Source: Anaerolineaceae bacterium
GTDB taxonomy: Bacteria > Chloroflexota > Anaerolineae > Anaerolineales > Anaerolineaceae
Reading direction: 5' to 3'
NCBI GenBank assembly: GCA_020845515.1
Contig: JADLFQ010000040.1
Location: 1 to 36,927, forward strand
DNA: 36,927 nt
Made by a program: the position numbers and the translations under genes. Shown here one piece after another: positions 26,801 to 35,271 of the stretch. How positions within the stretch are numbered: the first letter of the stretch is position 1; the number at the start of each line of letters is the position of its first letter. The notes under the pieces were generated by a model. The model worked only from the letters and a program-made list of their open reading frames with translations. It did no database searches and was not told the origin of the DNA.

Positions 26801-28128
26801 GCTCCGATGATATTGCAGGGCAAGCGATGGGAACCCGGCTGTATGGCCGCCTGGCTGCTGCCCGGATCATTGATCCTGCTACTGGCGAAGTGTTGGCAGA
26901 ACGCGACCGGATGCTGGATCATGAGGTTGTCAATAAAATTGTAAAATCGGCGGTTGAGACTGTTAAAGTCCGCTCGCCACTCACCTGTGAACTGGTTCAT
27001 GGAATTTGCGCGAAGTGCTATGGAATGGATCTGGGACGTGGAAGCATGGTTCATCTGGGCTCTGCAGTCGGTACAGTGGCAGCTCAATCCATCGGGGAAC
27101 CCGGTACACAATTGACACTGCGAACCTTCCACACCGGCGGTGTTGCCGCAGGAGGCGATATTACCACCGGTCTTCCGCGCGTGGAAGAACTTTTTGAAGC
27201 GCGGCGAGCTCCCAAGGGTGAGGCTGTTATTACGCAGATCACAGGTGTTGCACAAGTCATCCAGCCTGATCGCTCCTCGGAGCAAAGAATCGTGCGCGTT
27301 GAGCACAGTGAAATGGTAAACGATACCTATGAGATCCCGGAAGAGTGGGAAATTGTGGTGAAAGACGAGGAACAAGTTTCGCTGAACGATGCATTGGCAA
27401 CACAAGGAGAAGCCACGGTTGTGGCGCAACATACCGGGCGGGTTCGTATTGAAGGGCGCAAAGTAGTGGTTTCGTATGAACACCGCGACAGCGAAGATTA
27501 TGAAATCCCCTCCACTTCCCGCCTAATCGTCAAAGATGGCGATCATGTGGTGGCCGGAGAGGCGCTAACTGAAGGCTCCCTGAATCCCCATACCATTTTG
27601 CGTATCAACGGGCGTGAAGCCAGCCAGATGTATTTGCTGACCGAGATTCAGCGTGTTTACCGGGCGCAAGGACAGAACATCAATGACAAACATTTTGAGG
27701 TAATCATTCGAAAGATGACCGGTAAAGTTCAGGTTATTCGGCCGGGTGATACGCCTTTCCTGCCGATGGACATGGTAGACCGGTTGGAGATTCGCCGGAT
27801 GAACGAAAAACTGATTGGAGAAGGGAAACAGCCTGCAAAATATGCGGAAATGCTCCTAGGTGTAACAAAGGCCTCCCTGAGCACCGATTCCTTCCTCTCG
27901 GCAGCTTCCTTCCAACACACAATTAAAGTTTTGGCTGGCGCAGCGATTGCCTCCACCGAGGACCCGCTCTTCGGACTGAAGGAAAATGTGATTATTGGAA
28001 AGCTCATCCCAGCTGGTACTGGTTTTGTGCAGGGCCGTTTTCACGAGCCGGCCATTGAGGAAATGAATAAAAAATATAAAGCGGCGGAGACTGAAGCTGT
28101 TCTTGATCTGCCTGCAACTGATGTTTAG
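23872..28128 (+). CDS. rpoC: DNA-directed RNA polymerase subunit beta'
   Basis: A complete 1418-aa beta' subunit. GTG 23872 follows an excellent AGAGGAGG ribosome site. The N-terminal zinc site has C59, C61, C74 and C77. The catalytic loop NADFDGDQM spans N625 to D631, with its three Mg-binding aspartates at 627, 629 and 631. The second zinc site is C967, C1039, C1046 and C1049. The trigger-loop region ([13 protein letters not shown] and the following bridge) and [19 protein letters not shown] are intact. Residues about 138-327 form an extra Glu/Gln/Lys-rich, coiled-coil-like insertion absent from the E. coli protein. Unusually, rpoB is not upstream; the gene follows a sensor kinase and has its own promoter. 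An intrinsic terminator ends it. Confidence 0.98.
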   Translation: METKGLVALKINLASPETIRSWSYGEVLKPETINYRRLRPEKDGLFCEAIFGPTRDWQCYCGKYKNPRYKGIVCDKCGVEVTRSSVRRERMGHIDLATPVAHIWYTRRIPSYLGLLLDISRRNLDRVLYFAQYIVTYVDEDARQKALKRLEDEISVSEREAAGQINMRILEVKQARDKRIAELQQQLTDLQSRSDEQIATRLEPVIQEGQQLEKLLQENIGKGMNSAVTFAAASQVIAEKGVPITSGHITQVQKVVKERLDELDSEFKEEFQRDLAQIDQAKAQVRAEADEQMELLRGQLEDQSTESQNQNSYLRDELQELRPFTFLSENRYRELKSRWGQVFRSDMGAEAFYDILRRLDLEKLAEELWNEVRTTKSKQKRKKATTRLKVVEAFRRSGNRPEWMILTALPVIPPDLRPMVQLDGGRFATSDLNDLYRRVINRNNRLKRLLELGAPDVIVRNEKRMLQEAVDSLIDNSQRGKALSRRGRRELRSLSDMLKGKKGRFRRNLLGKRVDYSGRSVIVVGPSLKLYQCGLPKSMALELYRPFVISRLVSHNYAANVKGARRFIERNRPEVWEVLEEVIGERPVLLNRAPTLHRLGIQAFEPVLIEGNAIQLHPLVTTAFNADFDGDQMAVHVPLAEKAVWEVRNLMLSSKNLLKPADGEPIISPSKDMVLGVYYLTVQDENPHRGDGRSFSDMDEVELAYQLNQLDIHANIKVRAETWYDEEGKRMAAPRKALIETTVGRVIFNGILPPDVRFFNGMLDKGGVKDLIAEVYELCGQDTTTLVADHIKDIGFEYAMRSGSTIAVGDIQIPEDKKDILANSQQEVENVNRAWRRGLLTEQERNERIVEIWQLATKQVSDAVRKAMDPTGNLATMANSGAAKGGFGPIAQLAGMRGLMADPAGRIIRLPIQSNFREGLTALEYFISTHGARKGLADTALRTADAGYLTRRLVDIAQDIIINEEDCLTEDGLLINRSDDIAGQAMGTRLYGRLAAARIIDPATGEVLAERDRMLDHEVVNKIVKSAVETVKVRSPLTCELVHGICAKCYGMDLGRGSMVHLGSAVGTVAAQSIGEPGTQLTLRTFHTGGVAAGGDITTGLPRVEELFEARRAPKGEAVITQITGVAQVIQPDRSSEQRIVRVEHSEMVNDTYEIPEEWEIVVKDEEQVSLNDALATQGEATVVAQHTGRVRIEGRKVVVSYEHRDSEDYEIPSTSRLIVKDGDHVVAGEALTEGSLNPHTILRINGREASQMYLLTEIQRVYRAQGQNINDKHFEVIIRKMTGKVQVIRPGDTPFLPMDMVDRLEIRRMNEKLIGEGKQPAKYAEMLLGVTKASLSTDSFLSAASFQHTIKVLAGAAIASTEDPLFGLKENVIIGKLIPAGTGFVQGRFHEPAIEEMNKKYKAAETEAVLDLPATDV

Positions 28129-28148
28129 TCAGGATCGCTAAAGTATTC

Positions 28149-28201
28149 AACAGCCGCTTCTTTCCCGGGTATTTTTGGGAAAGAAGCGGTTGTTTTGTTT
28201 T
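28149..28201 (+). terminator. Strong rho-independent terminator after rpoC
   Basis: An 18-bp stem pairs 28149-28166 (AACAGCCGCTTCTTTCCC) with 28177-28194. One G-U pair is the only imperfection and the loop is 10 bases. The right arm runs into a T-rich tract (TTGTTTT, 28195-28201). It starts 20 bases after the rpoC stop and separates rpoC from the topoisomerase gene. Confidence 0.93.
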
Positions 28202-28213
28202 AAAGACTGTTTG

Positions 28214-28242
28214 TTGACGGATGGATAATTTCCACGTAAGAT
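28214..28242 (+). promoter_or_regulatory. Candidate sigma-70 promoter for the topoisomerase A-subunit gene
   Basis: TTGACG at 28214-28219 and TAAGAT at 28237-28242 are separated by 17 bases. They lie just after the rpoC terminator and 35 bases before the ATG at 28277. The -35 is a 5/6 match and the -10 is 4/6. Placement between a terminator and a gene with a good ribosome site supports it. Confidence 0.55.
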
Positions 28243-28276
28243 AGAATTGCATTCCACTCTTTGCAGGAGCACTTTC

Positions 28277-30772
28277 ATGGATTTGGGCTTGGTAAAAAAA
28301 GTTGATATTGACCAGGAGATGCAGCAATCGTACCTGGATTATGCGATGAGCGTGATTGTCGCACGGGCACTGCCGGATGCCCGTGATGGCTTGAAACCTG
28401 TGCAGCGCAGAATTTTATATGCCATGTATGATATGGGGTTGCGCGCCGATTCTGCATACAAAAAATCGGCCAGGATTGTGGGCGAGGTGCTGGGTAAATA
28501 TCATCCACATGGTGATTCAGCTGTGTATGAAGCTATGGCGCGTATGGCGCAAGATTTTACGATCAGGGCTCCGCTTGTGGACGGTCAGGGAAATTTTGGA
28601 AGCGTGGATGGCGACCCGCCAGCAGCTATGCGCTATACGGAAGCACGGCTTACTTCATACGCGGTCAATCTGCTGCAGCAAATTGATCAGGACACGATTG
28701 ATTTTCTACCGAATTTTGATGGCACCCTTGTGGAGCCGGATGTCATTCCTGCGGCTTCCCCAAATTTACTCGTGAATGGCAGCTCTGGCATTGCGGTTGG
28801 TATGGCGACCAATATACCGCCACACAACCTTTCCGAAGTCATTGATGCTCTATCTTTTTTGTTAAAAGAATGGGACCACATTGAGGAGATTAATGTCGAA
28901 GACATTATGAAGTTTATCAAGGGTCCTGATTTCCCCACCGGCGGGATTATTTTACAAGAAAACCACCAGGATGAATTACTTTCGGCTTACGCGACGGGGC
29001 GGGGAAGGATCATCGTCCGGGGACGGCTGCATGTTGAAGAAATGGGGCGGAGCCGCAGCAGGCTGATTATCACTGAGCTTCCCTACCTGGTGAATAAATC
29101 CAATTTGATCGAGCGCATTGCAGAACTTGTCCGCGAAGGTAGTATTGAAGGAATTTCGGACTTGAGAGATGAATCGGACCGCCAGGGAATGCGCATTGTT
29201 ATCGAGTTGAAACAAGCCGCCGATATTGATGGTGTGTTGAGGGCTTTGTATCAACGTACCCCCTTACAGTCCACATTTGGAATTATCATGCTGGCGCTGG
29301 TGGATGGCGAACCACGCTTGCTGACCTTAAAGCAGGCTTTGAGGGTATTCTTAGAACACAGATTGCATGTTGTAAAGCGGCGGAGCCAATATGAGCTTGA
29401 TCGCGCCCGTAAGCGCGCCCATATCCTGGAGGGCTTGCGAATCGCGTTAAAAAACCTTGATGAGGTTATTCAACTAATTCGTAACGCGCCGGATGTAAAT
29501 ACAGCGCGGGAGCGCATGTTAAAGCGCTTTAAACTAAGCGATGAGCAATGTACTGCTATTCTGGATATGCCGTTGAAAAGACTGGCGTCCTTGGAACGAA
29601 AAAAGATCGAGGAAGAATTTAAGGCGCTTGTGAAGACAATCAAATCATTGGAGGAATTGTTAGCCTCACCAAAGAAGATGCGCGCCTTGGTGGAGGCTGA
29701 ACTCCTTACAGTGCAGCAGGCTTTTGGCGATGCTCGCAGGACGCAGGTTGTGAAATTGAAAGAAGGCGACTCTGCCAAATCTTTGCTTACCTCAACAGCT
29801 GTTACGCCGGTAAAAGAGGTTTGGGTAGGTGTCAGCCCGGAAGGTGTTGTTGCTCGGATGAGCGCAGAGACGTCGCCGCGTTTAAGTGGAAGGGATGCAC
29901 CGTGGAAGGTGGTAAAAACCAACACTCACCAAACATTGTATCTGGTAGCCCAAAATGGAAAGGCTGCCGCCATCTTGGTGGAGATGGTCCCGGAAGCGGC
30001 GAAATTTTCGGAAGGGGCACATTTTAGCAAAATATCCCCACTGGGAAAAGAAGATCGGCTTGCGGAAGTGTTTGCAATGCCAAAGAAAGAGGAGATTGAG
30101 GGTGAGTGGTATGCGTTGACCACCAGCGCAATGGGATTGGTGAAAAAGACCGCGTTGAATGAATTGCCAGGACCATCCGCTCAGGTTTTTACCCTGGCAA
30201 AGGTTAACACTGGCGATTATCTGTGCGGCGTGGCAGTGACTGGAGGAGATGCGGAAATTTTGCTGGTGACTTCTGATGGAATGGCTATCCGATTTAATGA
30301 GGCGGACGTGAGGCCGATGGGGCTGGTGGCTGCGGGAGTCAACGGGATTAAACTAAAAGCAGGCGAGATGGTGATAGGTGCTGAAACGCCTGCTGTGACT
30401 GATAATATGCTTTTATTCGCTTCGGATGGACGGGCGTGGTCTATACCTGTGTCTGAATTTCCTGCGCAGGGACGGTACGGGCAAGGAGTAATCGTGTGCA
30501 AGCTGCCGGGAGATGTCTGTTTCGTGGGCGTTGTAAGCGGGAAGAAAACCCAACTTGGAATTGTGCACTTTAAACTTGCGGCGGCAAAGCAGGTAAAAAT
30601 TGGAGAAATTCCACCCGTAAAAAGGACGCGCCCTGGTTTTGCATGGGTGGAGCTTAAAAATAACGATAAGGTTGCTGGATTGACACGGATACAGGATAGT
30701 CTTGCTTTCTGGTCGGCAAAACCCTCGCACAAATCTGCCGATAAGAGAAAATCGCGCGCTCCCAAGAAATAG
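28277..30772 (+). CDS. gyrA/parC: Type IIA DNA topoisomerase subunit A (GyrA/ParC family)
   Basis: An 831-aa A subunit that cleaves and rejoins DNA in gyrase or topoisomerase IV. ATG 28277 follows AGGAG; the frame is open upstream to 28247 but without a ribosome site. The cleavage tyrosine is Y120 ([10 protein letters not shown]). The quinolone-determining positions are S81 and E85 in [13 protein letters not shown], the usual sensitive state. [23 protein letters not shown] and the coiled-coil gate are normal. The C-terminal domain has six beta-pinwheel blades, but blade 1 (about residues 515-550) lacks the QRRGGKG GyrA box; the closest string, QGRYGQG at 731-737, is in blade 5. The tail is basic rather than acidic. 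Its assignment as gyrase or topo IV is therefore open. No B-subunit gene is in the window. Confidence 0.9.
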   Translation: MDLGLVKKVDIDQEMQQSYLDYAMSVIVARALPDARDGLKPVQRRILYAMYDMGLRADSAYKKSARIVGEVLGKYHPHGDSAVYEAMARMAQDFTIRAPLVDGQGNFGSVDGDPPAAMRYTEARLTSYAVNLLQQIDQDTIDFLPNFDGTLVEPDVIPAASPNLLVNGSSGIAVGMATNIPPHNLSEVIDALSFLLKEWDHIEEINVEDIMKFIKGPDFPTGGIILQENHQDELLSAYATGRGRIIVRGRLHVEEMGRSRSRLIITELPYLVNKSNLIERIAELVREGSIEGISDLRDESDRQGMRIVIELKQAADIDGVLRALYQRTPLQSTFGIIMLALVDGEPRLLTLKQALRVFLEHRLHVVKRRSQYELDRARKRAHILEGLRIALKNLDEVIQLIRNAPDVNTARERMLKRFKLSDEQCTAILDMPLKRLASLERKKIEEEFKALVKTIKSLEELLASPKKMRALVEAELLTVQQAFGDARRTQVVKLKEGDSAKSLLTSTAVTPVKEVWVGVSPEGVVARMSAETSPRLSGRDAPWKVVKTNTHQTLYLVAQNGKAAAILVEMVPEAAKFSEGAHFSKISPLGKEDRLAEVFAMPKKEEIEGEWYALTTSAMGLVKKTALNELPGPSAQVFTLAKVNTGDYLCGVAVTGGDAEILLVTSDGMAIRFNEADVRPMGLVAAGVNGIKLKAGEMVIGAETPAVTDNMLLFASDGRAWSIPVSEFPAQGRYGQGVIVCKLPGDVCFVGVVSGKKTQLGIVHFKLAAAKQVKIGEIPPVKRTRPGFAWVELKNNDKVAGLTRIQDSLAFWSAKPSHKSADKRKSRAPKK

Positions 30773-30813
30773 GAAAGTGCAGAGCAACCTCCCCTGAGGA
30801 ATGGATATAATTT

Positions 30814-31917
30814 TCAGGCGGCAGTGATGGTGAAATAGCTGTAGTGATAAGCGATTTTGCCATCCAGTATGCCAATTGTGTCGTTACCGTTGCGGATAGT
30901 TCCGGCAGGGGAGCGGACCTCCCAGGTAAAATGCCGGGAGTTACCCACGCCGGAGGAACTGGTCAGTGTGAAAATTGCATTGGGCAGCGTCTGGTTGAAG
31001 AAATTTGTAAACCAAGTGCGGATGGCATCATGGCCCTGCACCGTTTGCGCGGCAGTGATGTGGATTCCTCGAGGGGCGTATAGTGCGGCAACAGTAGCAG
31101 GGTCGTGGCTGTTGAGGGCGGTGATATATCGGTGCGGAAGATCGGGAGTGGCCGGAGACGCCGGCCAGGAATAGGCTGCAATTGCATCCCAAACCGGTCT
31201 TAAGCTTGTGCGGCCATAGTACCATTCAAAGTAATTTGCAGAAGGGAGATTGAGGGCGCGAGCCGTATCCATAAATTCGACAACATCCGCTGGGGCGGGC
31301 GCCCAATCACCTGCTTTGTAAACCGGTCCGGTGGGAATCACAGGGCGGTAAGGGGTTATGGCCTGAAATTCGCGAACGGAACGTTGGAGCTGCGCACCCG
31401 CATTGTGGGCAGCCTGCCAATATACCTGTGGCATGTTGTAATCACATTTGTCTAAAAAATCTTTCCAGGGAAACTGTGGATGATAGGTGGGAAAGCGGAA
31501 GGAACTGAGCGCGATGGGAAGGTTCGGAAGCCCAGACCTCAGGTCGTTCATAAAACGGCGGGCGGCAGCATCCATCCCCGGTTGTTTGAATTCCACCTCT
31601 GCATCAATTATATATCCTTCCATGCCCAACTCTTGAACCCGGTGGATGGCGATTTGTGCTTCGCCTGTGGGGTTTGCCCCGTAGATATAGTGCCAGCCCC
31701 ACACCCGTATCCCCCGGTTACGCAGCGATTGCACCACTGGAGGAACGAGGTCGCGCCCGGTGGTCTTGTCCTTGTTGTAAGGGAGGGGACCGTCTGCAAT
31801 TTTGATCAGAATATGGGTCAAACCCGCGGCCTGGGCAGCATTTGCGATTGCTTCTGCATTCCCACCTTCGCAGCGAGCGATTTGCCAGATCATGAAGCCT
31901 TTCCCTTGCAAGGTCAT
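30814..31917 (-). CDS. TIM-barrel glycosidase-like domain fused to a SnoaL/NTF2-like domain
   Basis: A 367-aa protein without a signal peptide or membrane segment. Residues 1-250 look like a beta/alpha barrel of the glycoside-hydrolase-like kind: THILIKIADG, GIRVWGWHYIYGANP, GYIIDAEVEFKQPG, IALSSFRFP and YNMPQVYWQ, with acidic residues at strand ends (D and E of IIDAEVE). I cannot name the family. Residues about 258-367 form a SnoaL-like (NTF2-fold) domain, from HRYITALNSHDPATVAALYAPRG to DGKIAYHYSYFTI, often a small-molecule binding or isomerase-type fold. ATG 31917 is preceded by a near-perfect AAAGGAGGG ribosome site (minus strand). It is 35 bases downstream of the HD-domain gene and probably in one operon with it. 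Its stop faces the topoisomerase stop, 41 bases away. Function unknown. Confidence 0.75.
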   Translation of the reverse strand: MTLQGKGFMIWQIARCEGGNAEAIANAAQAAGLTHILIKIADGPLPYNKDKTTGRDLVPPVVQSLRNRGIRVWGWHYIYGANPTGEAQIAIHRVQELGMEGYIIDAEVEFKQPGMDAAARRFMNDLRSGLPNLPIALSSFRFPTYHPQFPWKDFLDKCDYNMPQVYWQAAHNAGAQLQRSVREFQAITPYRPVIPTGPVYKAGDWAPAPADVVEFMDTARALNLPSANYFEWYYGRTSLRPVWDAIAAYSWPASPATPDLPHRYITALNSHDPATVAALYAPRGIHITAAQTVQGHDAIRTWFTNFFNQTLPNAIFTLTSSSGVGNSRHFTWEVRSPAGTIRNGNDTIGILDGKIAYHYSYFTITAA

Positions 31918-31952
31918 TGAGACTTCCCTCCTTTGATGGCTGTCGTGCAGGT

Positions 31953-32534
31953 TTAACTCTCAGAAGAAGGCGGAATATCCCCCGCCAGACCCAATTCAAG
32001 TGCGATGGTTCGCATTGCCAGAATAACATTATCCACATGCGTCCATAGGTCTATGCCAAAGTCCTCAGCGGCTTGGCTGATCTCTTCGCGGTTTGCCCCC
32101 GCTGCAAACGCGCGGTCCTTCCATTTCTTTTTTACGGAAGAAGCAGTGAGGTCGTACAGGGACCGTGAGGGGCGCACAAGTGCCACAGCAGTGATGAGTC
32201 CGGTTATTTCGTCACAAGCATAAAGCGCTTTCCTCATCAGTGTAGAACGGGGTACACCAGTATGGTCTGCATGACTTAAAATAGCCAGGATGATCTCTTC
32301 CGGTACGCCTTTTTCCCTGAGCATTGGAGCACCATCCTGTGGGTGTTGCTCCAGTGTAGGGTGAATTTCCCAGTCAAAATCGTGGAGCAAACCGGCAATC
32401 GCCCACTCCTCCTCGTTTTCATTTAACTTTCGTGCATAGAAACGCATAGCCGCTTCTACAGCCAGCATATGATTCACAAGGTTTGGATTTTTTATTGTTT
32501 GATTGACAATCGCTAGTGCTTCAATTCTGTTCAT
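31953..32534 (-). CDS. HD-domain metal-dependent phosphohydrolase-like protein
   Basis: A 193-aa soluble protein. The HD metal-binding residues are visible: H22 in NHMLAVEAAMRFYA, H51-D52 in AGLLHDFDWE, the His residues in ILSHADHTG, and the late Asp in YACDEITGLITA. HD proteins hydrolyse phosphate esters, nucleotides or cyclic nucleotides; the substrate here is unknown. ATG 32534 follows TTGGAGTT on the minus strand; the frame could add one codon (TTG 32537). Similar small HD proteins are widespread in Chloroflexota, Firmicutes and archaea as unassigned hydrolases. The gene lies upstream of and in line with the barrel/SnoaL gene. Confidence 0.85.
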   Translation of the reverse strand: MNRIEALAIVNQTIKNPNLVNHMLAVEAAMRFYARKLNENEEEWAIAGLLHDFDWEIHPTLEQHPQDGAPMLREKGVPEEIILAILSHADHTGVPRSTLMRKALYACDEITGLITAVALVRPSRSLYDLTASSVKKKWKDRAFAAGANREEISQAAEDFGIDLWTHVDNVILAMRTIALELGLAGDIPPSSES

Positions 32535-32567
32535 CAAAAAACTCCAACAATAGATTTTAGAATGTTT

Positions 32568-32579
32568 GCTTCGAGAAGC
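32568..32579. promoter_or_regulatory. Short perfect dyad upstream of the HD-domain gene
   Basis: GCTTCGAGAAGC (GCTTC, two bases, GAAGC) lies 34 bases upstream of the HD gene start, in the 107-base gap after the SanA-like gene. It is too short in the loop and has no T-tract on either strand, so it is not a good terminator. It could be a repressor site or chance. The rest of the gap shows nothing recognisable. Confidence 0.2.
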
Positions 32580-32641
32580 GCGCCTAGTATTGGGTCAAGA
32601 AAAGTATGCAAGTTACGTGCCAGGGGGGACCCTTTGGGCGT

Positions 32642-33340
32642 TTAAAGATCGTGCTTTGGTTCCCAACTTGCGGTGGAGGAATTCTCCCGCATGGCAGGAA
32701 AAATCGGTTCCGGGTCTCCTAAGATGGGGGAGGGTTTGGCAACCCAGACATCCCACAGCGCGACAAAGGACGCAATGATTTCGCGTAGTTTCCAATATTG
32801 ATGCGTGTGGGGGGTGTATTGGCGCTGATCTGCAATAGCTCCAACCGCTTTAACGCCAAGATTATTGCAAATAAAAACTGCACGTGGCAGGTGAAAATGC
32901 TGTGTAACCAGAACAGCTTCGCTTAAGCCGAAAATTTCTTTTGCCCGGTAGCAGGTGTCATAGGTGCGCAGACCGGCGTAGTCTAGAACGATGTCTTTTT
33001 CAGGAATGCCTAGCTTGATGGCGAATTCTTTCATAGAAGCAGGTTCATTATAATTATCCTGACGGTTGTCGCCGCTCATTAACAGCTTTTGCACTTTTCC
33101 GGCTTTATATAGTTGTACGGCGGTTGCGATACGGTCTCTCAGCACGGCAGTTGGAGAGCCATCCCGCCATAATCCCGCGCCGAAAACAATGGCAACGCGG
33201 GAGGGAGGAGTATCCTCGACGCTGAAAATTTTACTGCGGCTGTATATTTCTGTCGCTAAACGGGAGGCTGCAAGGAGGAGCATGCCCAGCGCGATGGCAT
33301 AAAGAAGAATTTGTAAGAACATGTTGATCAATTTTATCAT
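32642..33340 (-). CDS. DUF218 membrane-anchored protein (SanA/YdcF/ElyC-like)
   Basis: A 232-aa protein with one N-terminal membrane helix (about residues 6-26) and a DUF218 domain outside or at the membrane: VAIVFGAGLWRDGSPTAVLRDR, KLLMSGDNR, EKDIVLDYAGLRTYDTCYRAKEIFG and AVLVTQHFHLPRAVF. The E. coli relatives SanA and ElyC act in envelope integrity and peptidoglycan or lipid-carrier metabolism; the exact reaction is not established. The segment GAGLWRDGSPTAVLRDRI makes SanA the closest relative. Starts at 33340 (ATG) or 33322 (ATG) are both possible; neither has a clear ribosome site. A TAGAAT element on the minus strand at 33355-33350 could be a -10 box, which would place the transcript start just at the first ATG. 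Confidence 0.87.
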   Translation of the reverse strand: MIKLINMFLQILLYAIALGMLLLAASRLATEIYSRSKIFSVEDTPPSRVAIVFGAGLWRDGSPTAVLRDRIATAVQLYKAGKVQKLLMSGDNRQDNYNEPASMKEFAIKLGIPEKDIVLDYAGLRTYDTCYRAKEIFGLSEAVLVTQHFHLPRAVFICNNLGVKAVGAIADQRQYTPHTHQYWKLREIIASFVALWDVWVAKPSPILGDPEPIFPAMRENSSTASWEPKHDL

Positions 33341-33414
33341 CTGAAGATAATTCTATCATGCCGGAGGCGGAAAATACTTCTCGAATTCTGGATAGGGGAG
33401 GGGGGCTTGATTTT

Positions 33415-34443
33415 TTACTTTCCGATCAAGGTTTCCGGCGCGATTTTAAGGCTCTCAAGAGCGTCTTGAAGCGGGATATAAACGGAATCATCAAACATTT
33501 TTAAACCTTGCACATCGTATTGCAGTGCGGTGGAGAGGAGCTTTAGCCCATCTTCTGATTTGGAGATATCTAAATATGATTTTGCAAGGACTGCTTGCAT
33601 TTCCTCAGGGATTTCCGGCAGGATGGAGAGGCTGGTGTTGGGGATGATGCCCTCACTGCGCCAAATGATTTGAATACGGTCGGTAACATCTGGCAGGTCT
33701 TGCAAATTTGCGGCGGTGCGCGGGTCACCTGAAACTGCGAAGGTTACTCCGAAATCGCAGATATCTTTGATATATAAGGCGCGGATGATAGAGGTATGGT
33801 TCTGAAGTATTGCACCGGGCAGAAGGGAGACCTCGTTCTTGGCGAGTATGCCGGCGGGAAGGATATAACCAGAGGGTGAGGTTAAGTCAACGTAACAAGG
33901 CTGCCTTCCGGCAAATTGCTGCAAAGCTGTGGTGGCATCTGCTGTATTCACCCCCAAAGCGGGATCATAATAAGCGTAAAACCCACTGTCGGCATTTGCC
34001 AGAAACTGAAATCCATACTGAAAAACCCCAAAGTGGTTGGTCAAAAATAGAAGCTGAGCGAAGCCCTCTTCTTGCGCATAGATATGTGTGAGTGGTGGAA
34101 GCCAGGCAAGATGGAGTTTGCCCATCTCCATCTCGGCTAACAAGGCAGGATAGTCTGTGAAAAATCGGGTTTGGAAAGCATATCCGCTGACGGCTTGAAG
34201 CATCTCAGAAAGCGTTTGACCCGCCTCCGTTAATCCCGGCACCCCTTCACTGGTGACAATTGCCTGAATAAGTGGGTTTTCAGGATCGCCGAGTGGCTTT
34301 GGTTCGGGCGTTGCACGGGCGATTGTTGGTATCGGTAGAGAAGAGGGCGTTGCAGCCGGGGACCTGGCGGGCAGCAAGGTACAAGATGTCAACAAGGCTG
34401 TAAGGAGTAAAGCGGTCAAAGTGAAATAAGGTCTTACTTGCAT
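33415..34443 (-). CDS. PhnD-like substrate-binding lipoprotein
   Basis: A 342-aa exported protein. The start at ATG 34443 gives a standard lipoprotein signal: basic n-region (MQVRPYF), hydrophobic core, lipobox LTSC with Cys21, then a Pro/Ala/Thr-rich linker. The frame is also open to an ATG at 34473, which would add ten residues before the signal. The mature part resembles the phosphate/phosphonate-binding family of PhnD type (PF12974): GKLHLAWLPPLTHIYAQEEG, CDFGVTFAVSGDPRTA, IIWRSEGIIPNTSLSILPEIPEEMQ and the late DDSVYIPLQDAL. The ligand cannot be read. No ATPase or permease gene is adjacent, so it may be an orphan binding protein or a sensor accessory. It is divergent from the DUF4230 gene. 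Confidence 0.78.
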   Translation of the reverse strand: MQVRPYFTLTALLLTALLTSCTLLPARSPAATPSSLPIPTIARATPEPKPLGDPENPLIQAIVTSEGVPGLTEAGQTLSEMLQAVSGYAFQTRFFTDYPALLAEMEMGKLHLAWLPPLTHIYAQEEGFAQLLFLTNHFGVFQYGFQFLANADSGFYAYYDPALGVNTADATTALQQFAGRQPCYVDLTSPSGYILPAGILAKNEVSLLPGAILQNHTSIIRALYIKDICDFGVTFAVSGDPRTAANLQDLPDVTDRIQIIWRSEGIIPNTSLSILPEIPEEMQAVLAKSYLDISKSEDGLKLLSTALQYDVQGLKMFDDSVYIPLQDALESLKIAPETLIGK

Positions 34444-34511
34444 TATTTTTATAAAATCCGTTCCTTCTTCCATGTTCCGGCAGGCACATCACCAGCATAT
34501 TTAAAACCGAT

Positions 34512-34517
34512 TATAAT
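34512..34517 (+). promoter_or_regulatory. Consensus -10 box before the DUF4230 gene
   Basis: TATAAT at 34512-34517 lies in the divergent gap, 30 bases before ATG 34548. That gene has a GGGAG ribosome site. The matching -35 position (TCACCA, 34489-34494) is poor, so a regulated or extended promoter is possible. Confidence 0.4.
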
Positions 34518-34547
34518 GAGGCATTAGTTCTAGAGCGGGAGTGAATA

Positions 34548-35234
34548 ATGAACAAACTGACACAGGCGATAATCATTTTAGCAGTAATTTTGCTGCTGGG
34601 GTTGTTATTTATTGGGATTCCTTACGCCTTCGTTAAGATCGTCAACCAAACAACGGAGCGTGCCATCCAACCCTTTTCTCAGGCAAATCAGGCATTTCAG
34701 ACGCAGGTGTCTGAGCTTATGAATCCAACCCCCACTATTATCCCGGACCCGGTAACAATTATTCACGAGGTGCGTTCACTTGCCAGATTGGAAACGATCG
34801 AATACTCCGTTGAAAAGGTGATCACCGCCGAAATAGGACAGGGGCAGTTTGGCTTTCTTTTTGGTGACCGCCTGCTTTTTGTGGCACATGGCGCTGTTAT
34901 CGCGGGTGTTGACCTGGGCAAGATCACAACCAGCGATCTGGAAATTAAAGATGGTGTGTTGTATGTTCGCTTACCTGGGCCTGAGGTGTTTGTCGCGACC
35001 CTTGACAATGAGAAATCTTATGTCTATGACCGGGAGACCGGACTTCTTACCAAGGGAGACGTCAACCTTGAGAGCGAAGCGCGTAAAGTGGCAGAGGGAG
35101 AGATTCGCAAGGCTGCATTGGCTGATGGTATCCTCGACCAGGCAAGAATTAATGCGGAAAATTATCTGGAACGGCTGCTGCGCAATCTGGGATATCAGGA
35201 AATCGTGTTCATAACGCCAACCCCCACTCCTTGA
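34548..35234 (+). CDS. DUF4230 single-pass membrane protein
   Basis: A 228-aa protein with one N-terminal membrane helix (about residues 6-28) and an outside domain of the DUF4230 family (PF14014). Recognisable family blocks are VRSLARLETIEYSVEKVITAE, FLFGDRLLFVAHGAVIAGVDL, LPGPEVFVATLDNEKSYVYDRETGLLT and the C-terminal helix with AENYLERLLRNLGYQEIVF. A Thr/Pro linker (NPTPTIIPDP) follows the helix and the chain ends in TPTPTP. The function of the family is unknown. The ATG has a good GGGAG ribosome site and a TATAAT box upstream. The nucleoside kinase gene follows after 37 bases on the same strand and may be cotranscribed. Confidence 0.87.
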   Translation: MNKLTQAIIILAVILLLGLLFIGIPYAFVKIVNQTTERAIQPFSQANQAFQTQVSELMNPTPTIIPDPVTIIHEVRSLARLETIEYSVEKVITAEIGQGQFGFLFGDRLLFVAHGAVIAGVDLGKITTSDLEIKDGVLYVRLPGPEVFVATLDNEKSYVYDRETGLLTKGDVNLESEARKVAEGEIRKAALADGILDQARINAENYLERLLRNLGYQEIVFITPTPTP

Positions 35235-35271
35235 CCATGAACAGTGGCAAACATTTATTAGGAGAAGTGTC

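Noticed and set aside
26611-27483. 290-codon open frame on the minus strand inside rpoC
   Set aside because: It is antisense to the conserved RpoC core, rich in Cys, His and Asn as typical shadow frames are, and has no domain features.
30773-30813. Bidirectional terminator between the convergent topoisomerase and barrel/SnoaL genes
   Set aside because: Only a 4-bp CCTC/GAGG pairing is visible and there is no stable stem or T-run.
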